Assembly: GCA_013397845.1 (NCBI GenBank)
Contig: VZTG01007782.1
Coordinates: 174,779-238,778, forward strand
DNA: 64,000 nucleotides
DNA from: Melanocharis versteri
Lineage: Eukaryota; Chordata; Aves; Passeriformes; Melanocharitidae
Direction: 5' to 3'
Shown: positions 40,004 to 53,071 of the stretch, piece after piece
How positions within the stretch are numbered: the stretch's first letter is position 1
Layout: each line of letters starts with the position of its first letter
Translations under genes and position numbers: made by a program
The notes under the pieces: generated by a model
The model's database searches: none
What the model saw: the letters and a program-made list of their open reading frames with translations, nothing else
What the model was told of the DNA's origin: nothing

Positions 40004-40376
40004 TATGAATGTCGCTGGTACGGACACGGCTCGGAGAAAAGAGACAACGGAACTCCCCAAGGGGCTCAATAGAAAGCCCATCTTTATTTACACACAGTAG
40101 AGTTTTATACTCGGAATTACAGGAAAGCCATTGGATCTTAGCTAACCACCCACCAGGGCTATTGGCTAGATCCTGAAAACCCACATTTGCTAAACAGACC
40201 TTGGTCCTGCAATAACAGTGTCCAAAAACATCTCACAGGTGCATGATAGGCAAGTTATTTACAAAAGCCGACTAGCTGTTTTGCAGCTAGTTCCGTGAGA
40301 AAGTAGGAACACTCACGGACACAGGCAGATACTGAGAAATCTCTCTGCCACCAAGCTTTCAGCATCCACATATGAA
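40004..40376 (-). mobile_element. Solo LTR of an endogenous retrovirus with 6-base target-site duplication
   Basis: The LTR spans 40010-40370 (361 bases), with TGT...ACA ends, flanked by perfect TATGAA direct repeats (40004-40009 and 40371-40376). On the minus strand it has a promoter-like order: CCAAT boxes (complements of 40161-40165 and 40130-40134), TATAAAA (40103-40109) and AATAAA (40083-40088), then about 75 bases to the 3' end. An 8-base inverted repeat with a 5-base loop (ACTAGCTG 40271-40278, CAGCTAGT 40284-40291) lies in the U3 part. Six-base duplications are typical of betaretrovirus-like (ERVK) elements, so I favour that class. No internal viral sequence remains: the copy is a solo LTR from LTR-LTR recombination. 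Retained CpGs near 40012-40036 and the intact duplication suggest a fairly recent insertion. Confidence 0.88.
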
Positions 40377-41327
40377 ACATTGCTATAACTTTCTGCAAAC
40401 AAAAAAATCATGGAGAAAAATAGAGAAAATGGCTTTAAGCATAACCTCTAAAATATGGTGCTCTAATCCACAGCTGTAAGGATCACTGGCTGGCTGTTAG
40501 AATATTTTCTGAGAATGTCACTTCTGTGCAGCTCACTAAATTCCCACTAATTAACATGCAGTTAAAAACTGAGCAAATTTTTAATGTTATTACACTCTGG
40601 GCTTTACTCTGGAAGAAACGACACCATATATCTTTTCATGCAGTTAAAATTTCTCTAACTGGAAAGAAAACCTTTAAACTTCTCTAACAAACATTCTCCA
40701 CTGCTAAGATACTTTCTCTCTGAATATAAAGATTTTTATTTTAATTTTTTTTTATTAAAATTTCTCTTTAATTTTTCATGGTTATTCTAAATGCTCTATT
40801 CAAATAAGGCAACTGCCTTTCTTAGATGTCTGTCCTTAGCGTTTTTTTTAATTTCAAGTTCTGTAGAAAATGAAGAATTTTTAAAAAGCAATTTCTTAGA
40901 GGATGCAAATGTTTGGTTTCAGATAAAGCAGAAGACGACCCAGCATATTCTGTTTGCCTTGTCTCAAGTTAGGGGAGTGGCATCTACACCCCAGGGATAC
41001 CCAAGACTCGGGCTGTATAAAAATGGTACCTCCAATAACTTTGGGAATAACTTTGGGATCCCCAACTCCAAAGACCAGGGCAAAGAAGAACCAACAGGAC
41101 ACTTGCAGGAATCTGGGTGCAGTGATATCTTTCTACTTAAGCTCTCAATAGCACGGGCATAAGAAATGTATGGGAACAAGGTTTGCTTCCAGTGAAAAGA
41201 AATTACTCATAAACCAAGGAAATTCCTGTGGCCAGCCAGGAGACAGCTATCAGCAAGGAAGACAGAAGAAAATAAGGAATATAGGAGGAAGAATGCAATG
41301 AATGGAGCAGAATTATATACTGAAATT
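40377..41327. other. Non-coding interval
   Basis: AT-rich at first, then a mixed-composition part at 40920-41160 holding open frames on both strands (largest 123 codons, 40791-41162) that I do not recognise. A perfect 12-base tandem duplication (AATAACTTTGGG) lies at 41034-41057. Confidence 0.45.
41034..41057. repeat. 12-base tandem duplication
   Basis: AATAACTTTGGG twice in tandem, no mismatch. Confidence 0.9.
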
Positions 41328-41434
41328 AAACAAACAAACAAACAAACAAACAAAAAACCAACCAAACAAAAACAAACAAACAAACAAACAAACCCACTAC
41401 CACCACCACCACCAAAACACCACAAAAAAACCCA
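41328..41434. repeat. (CAAA)n / (CCA)n A/C-only tract
   Basis: CAAA units pass into AACCAACC-like words and then ACCACC units, with almost no G or T on the plus strand for about 100 bases. The reverse frame gives a VCLFVCLF-type peptide and is not a gene. Confidence 0.9.
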
Positions 41435-41954
41435 GTGTCCAGGTGAGATTCTAAAAATCTGGCCTCAACAGAGGAGAACTGAGAGCTACTAACTCACTAC
41501 AAGATGAAAGTTCTTAAATTTTTAAGATATAAATTCCAGATTTGAAACCCAAGGGAATAAAAAAAGTGATGCAGATTTCACACTCATAGCTTTCAGTGGC
41601 AAAATTTTGAAGTTATATATACTCTGTAGTTAGATTTATGATCACATACTGATTTTCTAGCAGGAGAAAACCTCTCTTTAGTATTCTTTTTTATCCTTAT
41701 AATTGTATTGCTCAGTCTTTTCAGCTATGCTGGCTAAACTCATTAACACATGACTAAAGAAAGATGATTAAAAGTACGACTGTAACATTAGACTGCAATT
41801 TCTTATCATCCTAATCCAAAAAGAAATTGTTTGATAGAGTATTTTTAATTTATTCAAAGTGTACCTCAAACTGATCAATTTTGCAGTCCTTGGTTTGGAA
41901 TACATACATGTAATGATACACTGTGTGTATATTATACACAAGGCATCATTTTAT
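41435..41954. other. Non-coding interval
   Basis: AT-rich unique DNA, nothing recognised. Confidence 0.5.
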
Positions 41955-42008
41955 AGTTATTATATTTTATAGTTATTTTACAGTTATTATATTTTATAGT
42001 TATTTTAC
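41955..42008. repeat. Perfect 27-base tandem duplication
   Basis: Two exact head-to-tail copies of a 27-base AT-rich unit beginning AGTTATTATATTTTATAG (41955-41981 and 41982-42008). A recent slippage or duplication event and possible length polymorphism. Confidence 0.9.
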
Positions 42009-45000
42009 TTATATACATAAATCAGAGGAGGATCCTTCAATAAATGACTACAACAAAGCTACAAGGCTTGTATTCACCCCATAGGAGCTGTCAGGAATGT
42101 ATATCATCAGTATTGTCTGTAGTGGAATTTTACTTCTCAGACTTTTGGTTTTTTCTGTATCAAATTTATTGGTTGTGTGAGTGTTGCATATCTCTGGGAA
42201 CTTATCTATCTCATGCAAGTTAATGTGTCCAACAACGAATATAGATTACGATATATGACAGATCTGGATGGCTGGGTGAATGAAGCATGAAGCAAATACA
42301 AATCAAAATCAAGATTTCTTTTACATTCAAGGCGATCACAGCATCGGGAGGAAAAGGACATAAACTACTTAGATGATGTATTTTACATGTGGAAAGCAAA
42401 GCCAGTAAATTTCTGAAGCCACATGTGTAGTGTTTGGGGAATACATAACTACTCTGGATGGGCTGGCACTCTTTAACCAAGATATGGCATAAATCTTTGG
42501 GGGGAAAGGAGGTTTAATGATTTTGGTTTGGTTTTGTGGGTTTTTTTAATGATGGCACCAGACCAAAGGATGATTTGGATTCTGAAATATTTGGTTAGAA
42601 CATTGGGTTAAAACTCCTATTAAATCAGAAAAATAGCGTGAATAATCAGTAAAAAGTCTCAAACATACACCCACAGCTGAAGATGTCTAAACACACCAAG
42701 GCTGGATAGAAAATTTAGCAAAGACATAGACATTTAGTAACGATTCGGCCACATGCCCTTCGTGACAAGCTTCAAGATTCATCACTCTACAACACAGAAA
42801 ATGTCTCTTGGCTGTACTGCGTCCATCTGAAAGGTAAGTCGCCGACTGTGTCACAAGCACTAAATTATGCTGCTTGGAATCATGCTGCCTCTCTGCCTTT
42901 CTCGTTCTTCCCTTCTTTCTAGAGTTGGGGCCAGAGAGTCAATGAATTAAACTGCAAAACACACTAATCCCTGACCCTGAGGTTAGAGCTATCATAAGCA
43001 CTGACTGGAAATGGCTGCAAATAGTTCTTGTCATGCCCTCTCTTTCCATTGGAAATCGAGTAATGACACAGGCAGTGAGTTGGAGCCCTCGCAAAGGTCA
43101 CGGATTTACACCAGCTGAATCAATTTCTTATATCAGCATTGCAGAAAGCTGTGGAGGAGTTTTCTTCCTGAGACTTTGTTGGTTTTAACATATTTTGTAC
43201 ATGGTTTTATTCCTCCTCTAGGAAAACAAACAAATTAAAGGATGTTAAACAGCAATTTGTGCCATTGGAAAGCTGTAAATCTGGGGTCCCTTCTTGGGGC
43301 ATCCACTGCCCAATATCTAAAATCAAATGTCAATTCAAGCCCTCAATGAAAACAGAAGTTACTGCTTCAGTTCTATAAGATCAGAGATGTAGCTCACAAT
43401 GACAAAAAGCAAATATCAGTAAAAGAGTGTAATTTCTGTAGGAAACAGCAAATTTCAAGCTAGTGAACATCCTCACTCAGCATCAGAAGGCAATTAATTT
43501 GTGCCTAGGCCACCACAAACATTCCATATATGCAGATGCACAGCCCTTTTAGCTGGGGGGACAACTTTCTTCCATTTGCAAATATCTGAATTTTGCAGGA
43601 GAGCCAAGAGTTTGATTCATGTGGATCCTAGTTAGCTTTAGTCTGTCTCTGGCTTGCACTATTCTAATATTTGAATGAATAAAATTCATGACTTGAATCC
43701 ACTATCAATTAAATAAAAAAATATAGCTATAGATACGGTAAAGGGAGAAGGACACAGGGCAGAAACATATACGTCTTACTACCCTGACAAAACCAAATAA
43801 CATACTTGTTAGGCTCAACAGAAATCATTTTTCTCTCACAAATTCAGCTTTTGCATACAGAAATTACCTATGTCAACAGTGATTTTTGAAAACTCATGGA
43901 AAACACATCTTGTTGCCATTTTACATGCGGATTACAGTGACAAATTGAAAACCATTCATTGAGAAAGACTTCACTGTTTTCTTTCAAAAGCTTTTGTTGG
44001 TGTTTTCTCTCTCCTGTTGTCCAGGGTTCTTTTCCAATGGAAAGGCTCCAGGAGAGGATGGCTCCTATTAAGGATCACGCTTAAGAACACATTTAACTTT
44101 CATTGAAGTTTTAATGGGATTCAAGCACGTATTAAAGTGCTTTCCTGAACTACAGCCAAAATTTGAAAGCAAAGTGTGAAGTACCTGCTTTTCAGTAACT
44201 GCATGGGTTTAGGCCCAGTTTCACAGTCATCGTATCTTAATTTACGGAGGAAAACTGAATTTCAATATTCCCCTGGTGACTGAGTATCTGGATGGGCAGA
44301 ATTTCTGAGTAGGTTTTTAGAGAATTTTAGACACTTAAGAACAAAAACCAGCAGGCAGTGATGTTTCCACTCATAATGAAATAAGAACTGAGGGACTTAC
44401 TTGCATGTTGAAGTGCCTGAATACTTCAGAAAATTTACCCAGTGAACTTAGGACACTGTTAAATTACAATATAACCAAAAAGAACAATGAAGGTTGTCGT
44501 CACCAACACTGCATGAGTCTTTGCTTTTTTGGGGGAACTTTCTCAGCTGTTTCTTCTCCAGGCTCTCAAGGCAGTTTTGCAGATACTGTCCCTCCTGGAT
44601 CCTAGACAAGTCTTTTTCTTATAATTCTAACATCATCTATCACAGAGAAGTACTACAGTGATTTTATAGAAATCAGTTAAAATTTGTTTTATCAAAATTC
44701 CTAGTAAATACTTTCCTGAGTATGTTCGGAGCAGGATTTATCTCCATATTAACTTCTATAAAAGGGTTGGAAAGCTCCAGTTGGAAGAAAACAGCCATGC
44801 TCAAAAAATTCCAGAAATTAATTTCGTTTTGGGATGGGATTCATCTCTTTCTCTGAACACTCCAGTAATGTCTTCCCTAATTGTGGATCCAGTCATTGCA
44901 ATTACTGATTTCCTGGGTTTAATGCATCTCAGCCTGAAACCCATCTAAAATAGGGTAGATCAGCTTCGACATCACATTGCCCATTGATTATTACCTTGGT

Positions 45001-46103
45001 TCAAACATGCACATTTTCCTTTAGCAGGACTAGCAGAGCCAAATTTTCTTTTACTTTTCAAGGCTGCTGCTTCTACTTTAGACTTGAAGATACACTTTTT
45101 TTCCTGGAAGTTAGGTGTACTTTTTGTAAAACTTTTAGTTTCCTTAATGAAATTTATTGCCTAAACCTACAAACTTTCCTTTGTGTATGTTCTTTGATTG
45201 CCATGCCTGCAGCAATGTTACCAATGTTTCTCTCTCAATTTATTGTAAAGGGAATTTAAGATGATTAATTGAAGGTTATTATGGATGTTTAAAGATAAAA
45301 TGAGATGAAACTCATCTTTGGTCTCTCTATAATATACCCTGAAACCAAAGCATAAATTATGATATAAAACAGAGTTCTGTCTACAGCTGCCATGATCCTG
45401 CTCCTTCACAGAGACCCTCTGTGACTTCATGCTGTCCCCCAGTGCACACCTGTGTCACTTTGCAAAAAGGCACTTAGACAAGACTGCAAAGTAACTTCTT
45501 CCTTTTCCATTTTCACAGTCAGAGAATTCTACATTTGATTCTCAGCTGTGCACTGGGCAACTGAAACAGTTCAAGACAGAAGTTTCAGGAAAACATAAGT
45601 ATTTTTTTCCTTTTCCCACATTATCAACACTGTGAAAGAACAGCAAACATATTTTACACGAACATTTAAAGACACATTTATTTTACAGAAAAATAATAAT
45701 ATAAAACCCTTTGTGACTTTCCAAAACATTTATACTCTCGTCCTGAAGAGAATGGAGGATTTCCTTGAGACTACTGCACTCTTAGCAGCAGCACTATTAT
45801 TTTGAAAACTTCTCTCAAAGATGCTAAACAAATTTATATTCTTTGTTTAAAAGATGCAATTCACTGCTTGTGAGGAAAAGGATATTGCATATTTGGTATG
45901 TAAAGCAGCAGATTGGCATTGTGGTAAATGGGAGCCTGAAAGAAATAGCTTATTTCTAAAGATATATAAAGATTTGTAGAGGTAAAAATTGTATTGTAAA
46001 ATACCGAAATGACTAAAGTCTAAAAGTAAATATGATAAATGAATAGAAATTATTGACCTTGAACTCCAGTGTATCTTTCAACTTTTATTTTCTAGAAGTA
46101 TCA
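42009..46103. other. Gene-poor non-coding interval
   Basis: AT-rich unique DNA with no recognised gene, RNA or transposon. Open frames of up to 91 codons (44984-45259) have no recognised content. Confidence 0.5.
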
Positions 46104-46534
46104 TATCATAGAATATTCTGAGCTGGAAGGGACCCACAAGGATCACAGATTCCAAATCCCAGCCCTGCACAGAACATCCCAAGAGTCACTCCATGTGCCT
46201 GAAAGCATTGTCCAAACACTCTTTGGACTCTGTCAGGCTGGTGCTGTGACCACTGCCCTGGGGAGCCTCTTCCAGGGCCCAACCACCCTCTGGGTGAAGA
46301 ACCTTTTCCTAATACCCAACCTAAACCTCCCCTGACTCACTTCAGGCCATTCCCTCAGATCCTGTCCCCGGTCACCAGAGAGCAGAGATCAGTGTCTGCC
46401 CCTCTGCTTCCCCTCACGAGGAAGCTGTAACTGCAGTGTGGTCTCCCCTCAGTCTCCTCTTCTCCAGCCTGAACAGACCAAGTGACCTCAGCTGCTCCTC
46501 ACACCCCTCAAGTTCCTTCACCATCTTTGCAGCC
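46104..46534 (-). mobile_element. CR1 LINE, 3'-terminal fragment
   Basis: On the plus strand the element opens with ATCATAGAAT followed by GAGCTGGAAGGGACCC, the reverse complement of an avian CR1 3' end. It continues with well known CR1 words such as GAGCCTCTTCCAGGGCCCAAC (near 46264), GTGAAGAACCTTTTCCTAAT (near 46294) and GTCTCCTCTTCTCCAGCCTG (near 46453). About 430 bases of the 3' untranslated part are present, the copy is 5' truncated at about 46534, and no reverse-transcriptase reading frame remains. It is closer to the family pattern than the copy at 7924-8143, so probably younger. Confidence 0.95.
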
Positions 46535-47193
46535 TACTAAAAGGGGTATTTCTCTTCATTTTATTGTAAAATTTTATTTGTACTGTAAAATGAATCAGTC
46601 ACAGATCTGTTACTAAGGCAAAGTTTGCATGAACACTGAGAAACAGTTTAAAAGCACTTAATATCTACCATGTCTTATTCAGTTTATAACACATAGAGGA
46701 GGACAAGAAGACAATGTTACCACACTAAATTGATATATGACTGTCTCCGTACCTTATTTACTAGTCTACACTCAATTTTCTTTAAACCATCAGAGGAGAT
46801 GAGTGTTTCAGAGTTTTGAATTAAGTATTTCAAGAACAATACATGTGACAGCACCTCAGATGGTCATCTACCTGGATGAAGATTTAACTAATATAACACC
46901 TTGAGTAATCAGTTCCTGAACCAAGACACCCTGCTAATCAACTCCCCTTCCCCTGCTATGTTATTTTCCACCAGAGAAGCTCCCACACCATCTCACATAT
47001 GCTAATAAATTCATCAGTCTTGATTGAAGGAGAGTTCATGTGCTACCAGCGCTTTCTGAAGAGTGCAGCTGGTCTTTCTGCACTTGTGTGGGCCTAAATC
47101 GAGCCGGTGCTTGCTATTTCTGATAAATATTTATGTAGCAATGTAAATTTACAGAGAACACTGTAAACTGACCAAGCATGTTCTTTGTTAGCA
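46535..47193. other. Non-coding interval
   Basis: Unique AT-rich DNA, nothing recognised. Confidence 0.5.
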
Positions 47194-47345
47194 GAAAAAA
47201 ATGAAAACCAAAAACCAACCAACCAAACCCCGACCAAAAAACTCAAAACAAAACCGAACAAAACAGAACAAAACAAAACAAAACAAAAAAAAGCCCCAAG
47301 CTAAAAAAAAAGCAAACCAAGCAAAACAACAAACAAAAAAGATTA
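47194..47345. repeat. A/C-rich tract with (ACAAA)n and CCAA words
   Basis: About 150 bases of A with scattered C, including ACAAA pentamers near 47255-47288 and CCAACCAACC near 47215. Strongly strand-asymmetric. Open frames across it are low complexity (lysine, asparagine and glutamine on one strand; phenylalanine, leucine and cysteine on the other). Confidence 0.88.
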
Positions 47346-50258
47346 AAATAATACATATGTATTTCTATTTTAAAAAAAATAAGTATTAAACAATTGCAAG
47401 AAACAGGAGAATGTGCAAACAGCTCAATTTTTAATGAAAAATTGGTAACGAAAAGTTTCATTAACTTCTAAAAGAACAGATATGTTACTTGTTTAGGGAT
47501 ACATGGTTTCTGCTTAGACTTCTAATCTGCCTGGTTTGACATCAAGCTACTCATTTAAATGGAAACAGCATCCTTCTCTCATCAAAGTGTGCTCTGAAAA
47601 CTCAGTAAGGAAGACTGGAGACATCACTTCTCATAACCCTGAGGAGACCTGGCTTTGCAACTACTGAGAAACTATCTGTAATCACAGAACAGTAACAAAG
47701 GCTCTATTACAGTGCAGGCATATATTCCTTTTTTCTTTTTTTTTAACTGACAGAAGATGCTTACAGAAACTCTGAGCATCTTGAAACTGAAAACTTTCCC
47801 TGCAGAAAGCAACATCAAGCTATTCAGAAACACAGAAACACTGTGGTAGTGCAACTCTGAAACAGTTGCTGGTAAAAGCGTTAATAACATGGTTTACCGA
47901 GTGAGAATAATTAGGAATTTACTCAGAACTATCAACATGGTTTTCAAATGAGATGTCGTTGCTGAAGAAAACTGGATGGGTTCTTGGCTTCCTTCCTGCT
48001 CCTCAGGAATTCATCTTATAGAAAGTCGCTTGTCTGAACTATTCAGGTGTCTGCCTTTAAAACAAGTCAACAAGAGAAGCAAAAGATAAAAACACGGAGT
48101 ACCTTTGCAATCAGCTGGTGTTTTTCACTTTTTTTCAGCCCTTCTCAAAAACTCTAGCCGTAATTCCAAGCAAAATTCATATTTGTAGAAATGAATGCAG
48201 ACAATGGCTATTTCTGATACCAGGTACTTTAGTTTCAAGTGCTGTTACTGAGAAATATCCCACTTTCTGGACAGCAAACATATAATAACACACTTCTTTT
48301 TCTTCTGTGGGCCTCAGCTCCATCCCCCATCTAAACAATATTAGGATTGGACTAGGAAGTGAGTCAAAACTGCTGTTTGCAACATAAAGAGATCAGGAAT
48401 AAACACAACCTGATTCCTTCCCACCCCCAACCATAACACTACTGATGAATGCATGGATGAATATGCAGGAAAAGGGTGTCCTGCTGCTATCGGCTCCCAA
48501 GGCTGATTTATCCCACGTGTAAAGGAAGATGCAGGAAATGAATTATGAATATCAAAAATGCAGTTGTTACCTTTGATCTCCCTTGGGAAACTCGCATTTT
48601 TCATTGTCTCCAGTAATTGCAGAAAACAGATCCTTTTTTCCCCACATAAAAAATTTGTGTTCTCATTCTCATTTCCATGGATGGAAGAATAGCAACAAAA
48701 AAACCCAAGTCTCTAAAAATTATCTGGTAAAATTCTGCATCAAGACCAGGGAGCTTGTTATCCCACCATCTGTTTGTGAGCTTCTGCAAAAGGCTGACTT
48801 TGTGAAGAGCAATTTTATCCCCAGTACCAGTGACAGCCAGGCCAAGGTCTTCATTAGACTGAGACTAACTAAAGTCTTAGAATCCTCCTTTAATTTCCTC
48901 AGAAAAAAAACTTAGTAGATTATAACTTTTTTTTTCTTTTTTTTTATCCTTTAAGAATTTTCATACACATCCCTAAAAGTTTGAATGCCATTTTTCTCCA
49001 GAGGAATTCAGATTTCCCTTAAAATTTTTTCCCTAGAGGTGTGCTGATATGATGTAAAAAGCAAAGGTGAAAAAGCAGATGACACCTGAATAACTCCAGT
49101 GTTGGAGAGCAGCCATGGCGTGCCTGCCCTGAGACTGCTGGTGCTGCCTTGCAAATACTGTGGTGAGTGTGCAGAAATTTAATCTTTCCCAAACACAATT
49201 TATTAGGATTATAAACCATTTATCTGTTTCATGTATTAGAAATACTTAGGCAATATGCAAAAAAGAAGAATTTAAAAAAGAAAAAAAAAGGACCTTAATC
49301 TGGAGAAAGAATCTTACGTTTGGTTCAAGGTATTTTAATATTGAGTAACCTAGGCTATGGATAGTTTGAAGGGAAACAAAAACTAGGAAACAAAGCTACC
49401 TGGTATTTCAAAAGTATCCATAAGTATCTAAGGAGCTGGAGGTGAGAAATATTCATATATAGGGGTAAAATATAATTATATAAATAAACGTGAAAGGGTT
49501 TTTTTTTATTTGTGTTGCACTGCATTTCACATCAAATTAAAGATGTATACAGTAAATTACACAGCAGCAGTAAAATCATTATGCAAATGTCATTTCTGTC
49601 TTCATGGCAAGGATTTTTCTTTAAATATAGATGCTCATTTGAGCGTTCATTTGAGCAGAACATATACTTACCGATAGAGGCATTCCACTTTATTTCCCAG
49701 ATGCTCCTCTGACTGTTGTTAGGTGGCTTGTCCAGTTTGTTTAGGGAAAGAAGGCACCTAAGAATAGAAGCCAGCCTGTGAATTCTTCCAAACTCCTTGG
49801 CAAAACTGTGCAATGATGGTTCTACTAAAATACAAATAATGTACACAAATTGCCAGGGCCCTGAGGACACTGCCAACCCTTACAAGTCCCAGGGCTCCCT
49901 AACACTAATAAAAAGGAAGTATTATCTCTTTAGTAGAGCCATACATTTAAATGTGCTGTTAGATTTTACTAATAAAATAAGATTCGCATGTTCTTCAATT
50001 TTTCTTTGAAGTAGCTGGGAGCTTCTCTGTTGCACTCCAGGAATTTATGGGGGAAAAAAAAAAAAAGAGTCTTATCCTACAAAGAAATCAGTTTGGTTAA
50101 AATTATTAAATAAAGGATTTTTTTTTTCTTATAAGTTGTTTGCTTGCTGGTCTGCAGTGTCCATATGTAAAGTCTCTAAAAATAATAACGTACTGAAAAT
50201 GTTATCTCTTAATGTAGATACAGTAGCAAGTTAAGAGTACACAGGTAAAATTATAGCC

Positions 50259-50275
50259 AAAAAAAAAAAAAAAAA
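50259..50275. repeat. A17 homopolymer
   Basis: Seventeen consecutive A. No retrotransposon body recognised upstream. Confidence 0.85.
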
Positions 50276-53051
50276 TCAAAGCTAATAGAGTTCATTCACA
50301 TGTTCTATAGGGTAAAGTGGAAAAATCTTCTGATATTAAAAATATCTATATTTTTTTGTCAGAAACACTTTTACACTCCTCCTTTAATTATTTTTAATTT
50401 CTGCATAGTGATGAACAAAAGCATTCATCTCAACCAGTCTATTTGGCGAGAAGAATTCAACTGAAGCTCATATTCTTTGTTAGGAACGATCAGTGTGGAA
50501 ATATACCAACGTGCAGGAGCCTTCCCAACCGCTTTTGTGTCAAGTGCTCTGTGTTTGCAGCTCACACTGTCCGTGGTGTGTGACGGGCTGGCTCTGGAGA
50601 CAGCTTGGCCAAGCTACCACCATGGCAAAGGCACACAAGGGCTGTTCTCGGCCTCTCCTGAATAAGCTTATCTTTCTTCATTATCTGGACAGAGAGCCCA
50701 GGCTCTCCATTTAAGCAGAAAATTCTATTTTTAAAATAAATCAGTGCTAAAATTCCTGACTGCATTTTTATCTGAAAATAAATACCCAGCACTTTTCTTA
50801 GGTAAAATTAATCTTTATGCCTAGGCATAACACTTTGCCTTTACAATGTGTATCTTTCACCTCCTCCCTATTTCACAGTCTTAAATAAGGTTTAAATATT
50901 GCATAACTCTTCTGTTTAACTCCCTGAATGATGAAGAATTTCATGTTACATGAAAATCCTGATAAAAACATGCCCCCCAAAATATCAAGAGTATGAAAGA
51001 ATATAAAAAGAAAGCCGGCATTTCATATTTCACAGAAACTCCCAAGTGTTCAGTACTTGTTTTCATTTTGCACTGAAACAAAATGGAATGCTTTTAATAC
51101 CTTCATAAAGCATGTCTGTGTTAAAATGTCATATTCACAATAAAAAACATCTGGTTTTAAAGTTCCCTCTCTGTTGGGTTGCAGATAATCAGAGACTTTA
51201 CCATCAAACAAGTCATTTTCACCTAAAAGCTTTCGAGAATTAACAGATTTCCACGTTATTTCAAATTTGAAAAAATAGCATATTTCAAGTGTATTTTATT
51301 AGAAAATTTTCAGTCTACTTCACATAGAAATATTAGTGAAGTACGTTGTCAAATCATGTTCAAACAAATCTTAGAGAACATTCATTTTCATTATTCTCTT
51401 ATCTCTGCTAGAGAAATATATTGATTACTACTGGTTCAATGTCAAGGTCCTAAAAATAGCAAGTGTTATTTAATAAAAAGTAGAAGGGACATTGTTTCTC
51501 TCCTGGATTCCCTCACAACACTCAGTGGCAAAACAGGTGGGTGAAAGGGGCAGGAGTGGAGGAGATTTTGGAGTAGGATCAATTTTCTCTCGTGAGGATA
51601 GTCTGTGGCTGTCTAAGTTTACATGGCCTGGAAGGCTAGAAAGATATGATATAGACTGGATGCAAATTAATGTTTCAAAATGCAGCAAGTCTCTGCAGCT
51701 ATTGCATTATAAGGTGTGGCTTGACCCCAAGTGCTGAATTTAGCCTCCCATCCATCACAGACTAATTACGTTTCCAGACCAAAAAAAGGAGTAATAATTC
51801 AATGTGATGTGCAAGGAAGTGACCATGTAACTGCCATTAACCTATGCATCGTGCTAAGTAATTGTCCTAAAGTCCTACTACTAATTCTGGCTTTTAAGTT
51901 TTTCTTGCCTGTTTTGATAAAACATGCCAATGGAGAATATTTTCCTCTCCCACAAATGAGCATTTGTACTCACACCACAACCATGACACAAGCTGAGGTT
52001 TACTATGTAACGCAGCCTCTGAGCAAATCAGGTAAATGGGGAAAAATGTCAGTATTTATGCAAGAGAAATTCCTTGTCACAGCTTCACTTATATTCCACG
52101 GGGACCCTGTGTTGTATAATTTAAGCCATAAGGGATATTTGTTAGACTGATTTACCTTGTTACTGGCGCTGTACTATTAAATTGTTATATGCCTTAGTGA
52201 TGGCAAGGTATTGAGAATAATTTTGTGAGGAAAATGAAAGGGTACATAATAAACCCAATGCTGAAAAATTGTTCAAGGGAACCTGTCATGTGTTCACTGG
52301 CTACTGTAAAGCAATGGAAATGCCCCTGAAACAGCTTTGGGACCTTTGGTTCACACTCTTGAGGATGCTGTCAGTACATCCTGTGCTAACCAGAGATTCA
52401 ATATCTAAACTCCAGTAAAAGTCATTTATGTTAACTACTCAACATGCAGCATGAACTATATGAGGTCACAGTAAAGTGAGCATGGAAGAAATTCATGGGT
52501 CTCTTGGGAGGGACAATGAGACCCCCCAACCACAGCCTTGGCAGGGTGTGCACAGGCCTTGTACTGCCCAGGATCATAACTTCAGTTCCTGTGCTTAAGG
52601 ACTCTGCTTTTAAAGAAAACCCTTGCTATTTTTCTATGCTCCTAAAAAACCCAAATTATTTTCTATTCACTGGCTTCCTGGCAGCAGCTAAGAGAGTTGG
52701 CAGGGGTTTCCCTGTGAGTGCACATAGGACCCAGACATAATCCTGTCTTTGACAATGTACTAATGAGTGATAAATTCTTTCAAATGCAAAGAAGGGAGAA
52801 TGGATGTATTAATAATCTTTAAGCTCTGTTACTGCAAACAGTAGCTGCCTGTTTCTAATTATGTAAGTAAAAAACACGCCACATCAGAAGCCTTTTTCCC
52901 AAATCCCTAAATCAGTCGTCTACTATGAGCTGAGCAGGATAAATACTACAGGCAATATTTGCAACTATGAATGTATACATTTAAAACATCATTCCTGAAT
53001 TAAGTCTTATTGATGCTCACAACACCTTTCACCTGCCTCACAGTAACACTC

Positions 53052-53071
53052 AATATTTTCGTGAAAATATT
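53052..53071. repeat. Perfect 9-base inverted repeat with 2-base loop
   Basis: AATATTTTC (53052-53060), GT, then GAAAATATT (53063-53071). It can form a tight AT-rich hairpin or act as a dyad-symmetric protein site. No T run or other terminator-like context applies in a vertebrate genome. Confidence 0.8.

Noticed and set aside
40920..41165. TATA-like TGTATAAAAA with a downstream CTTAAGCTCTCAATAG segment resembling an LTR
   Set aside because: No TG...CA ends, no target-site duplication and no true AATAAA; resemblance is too weak.
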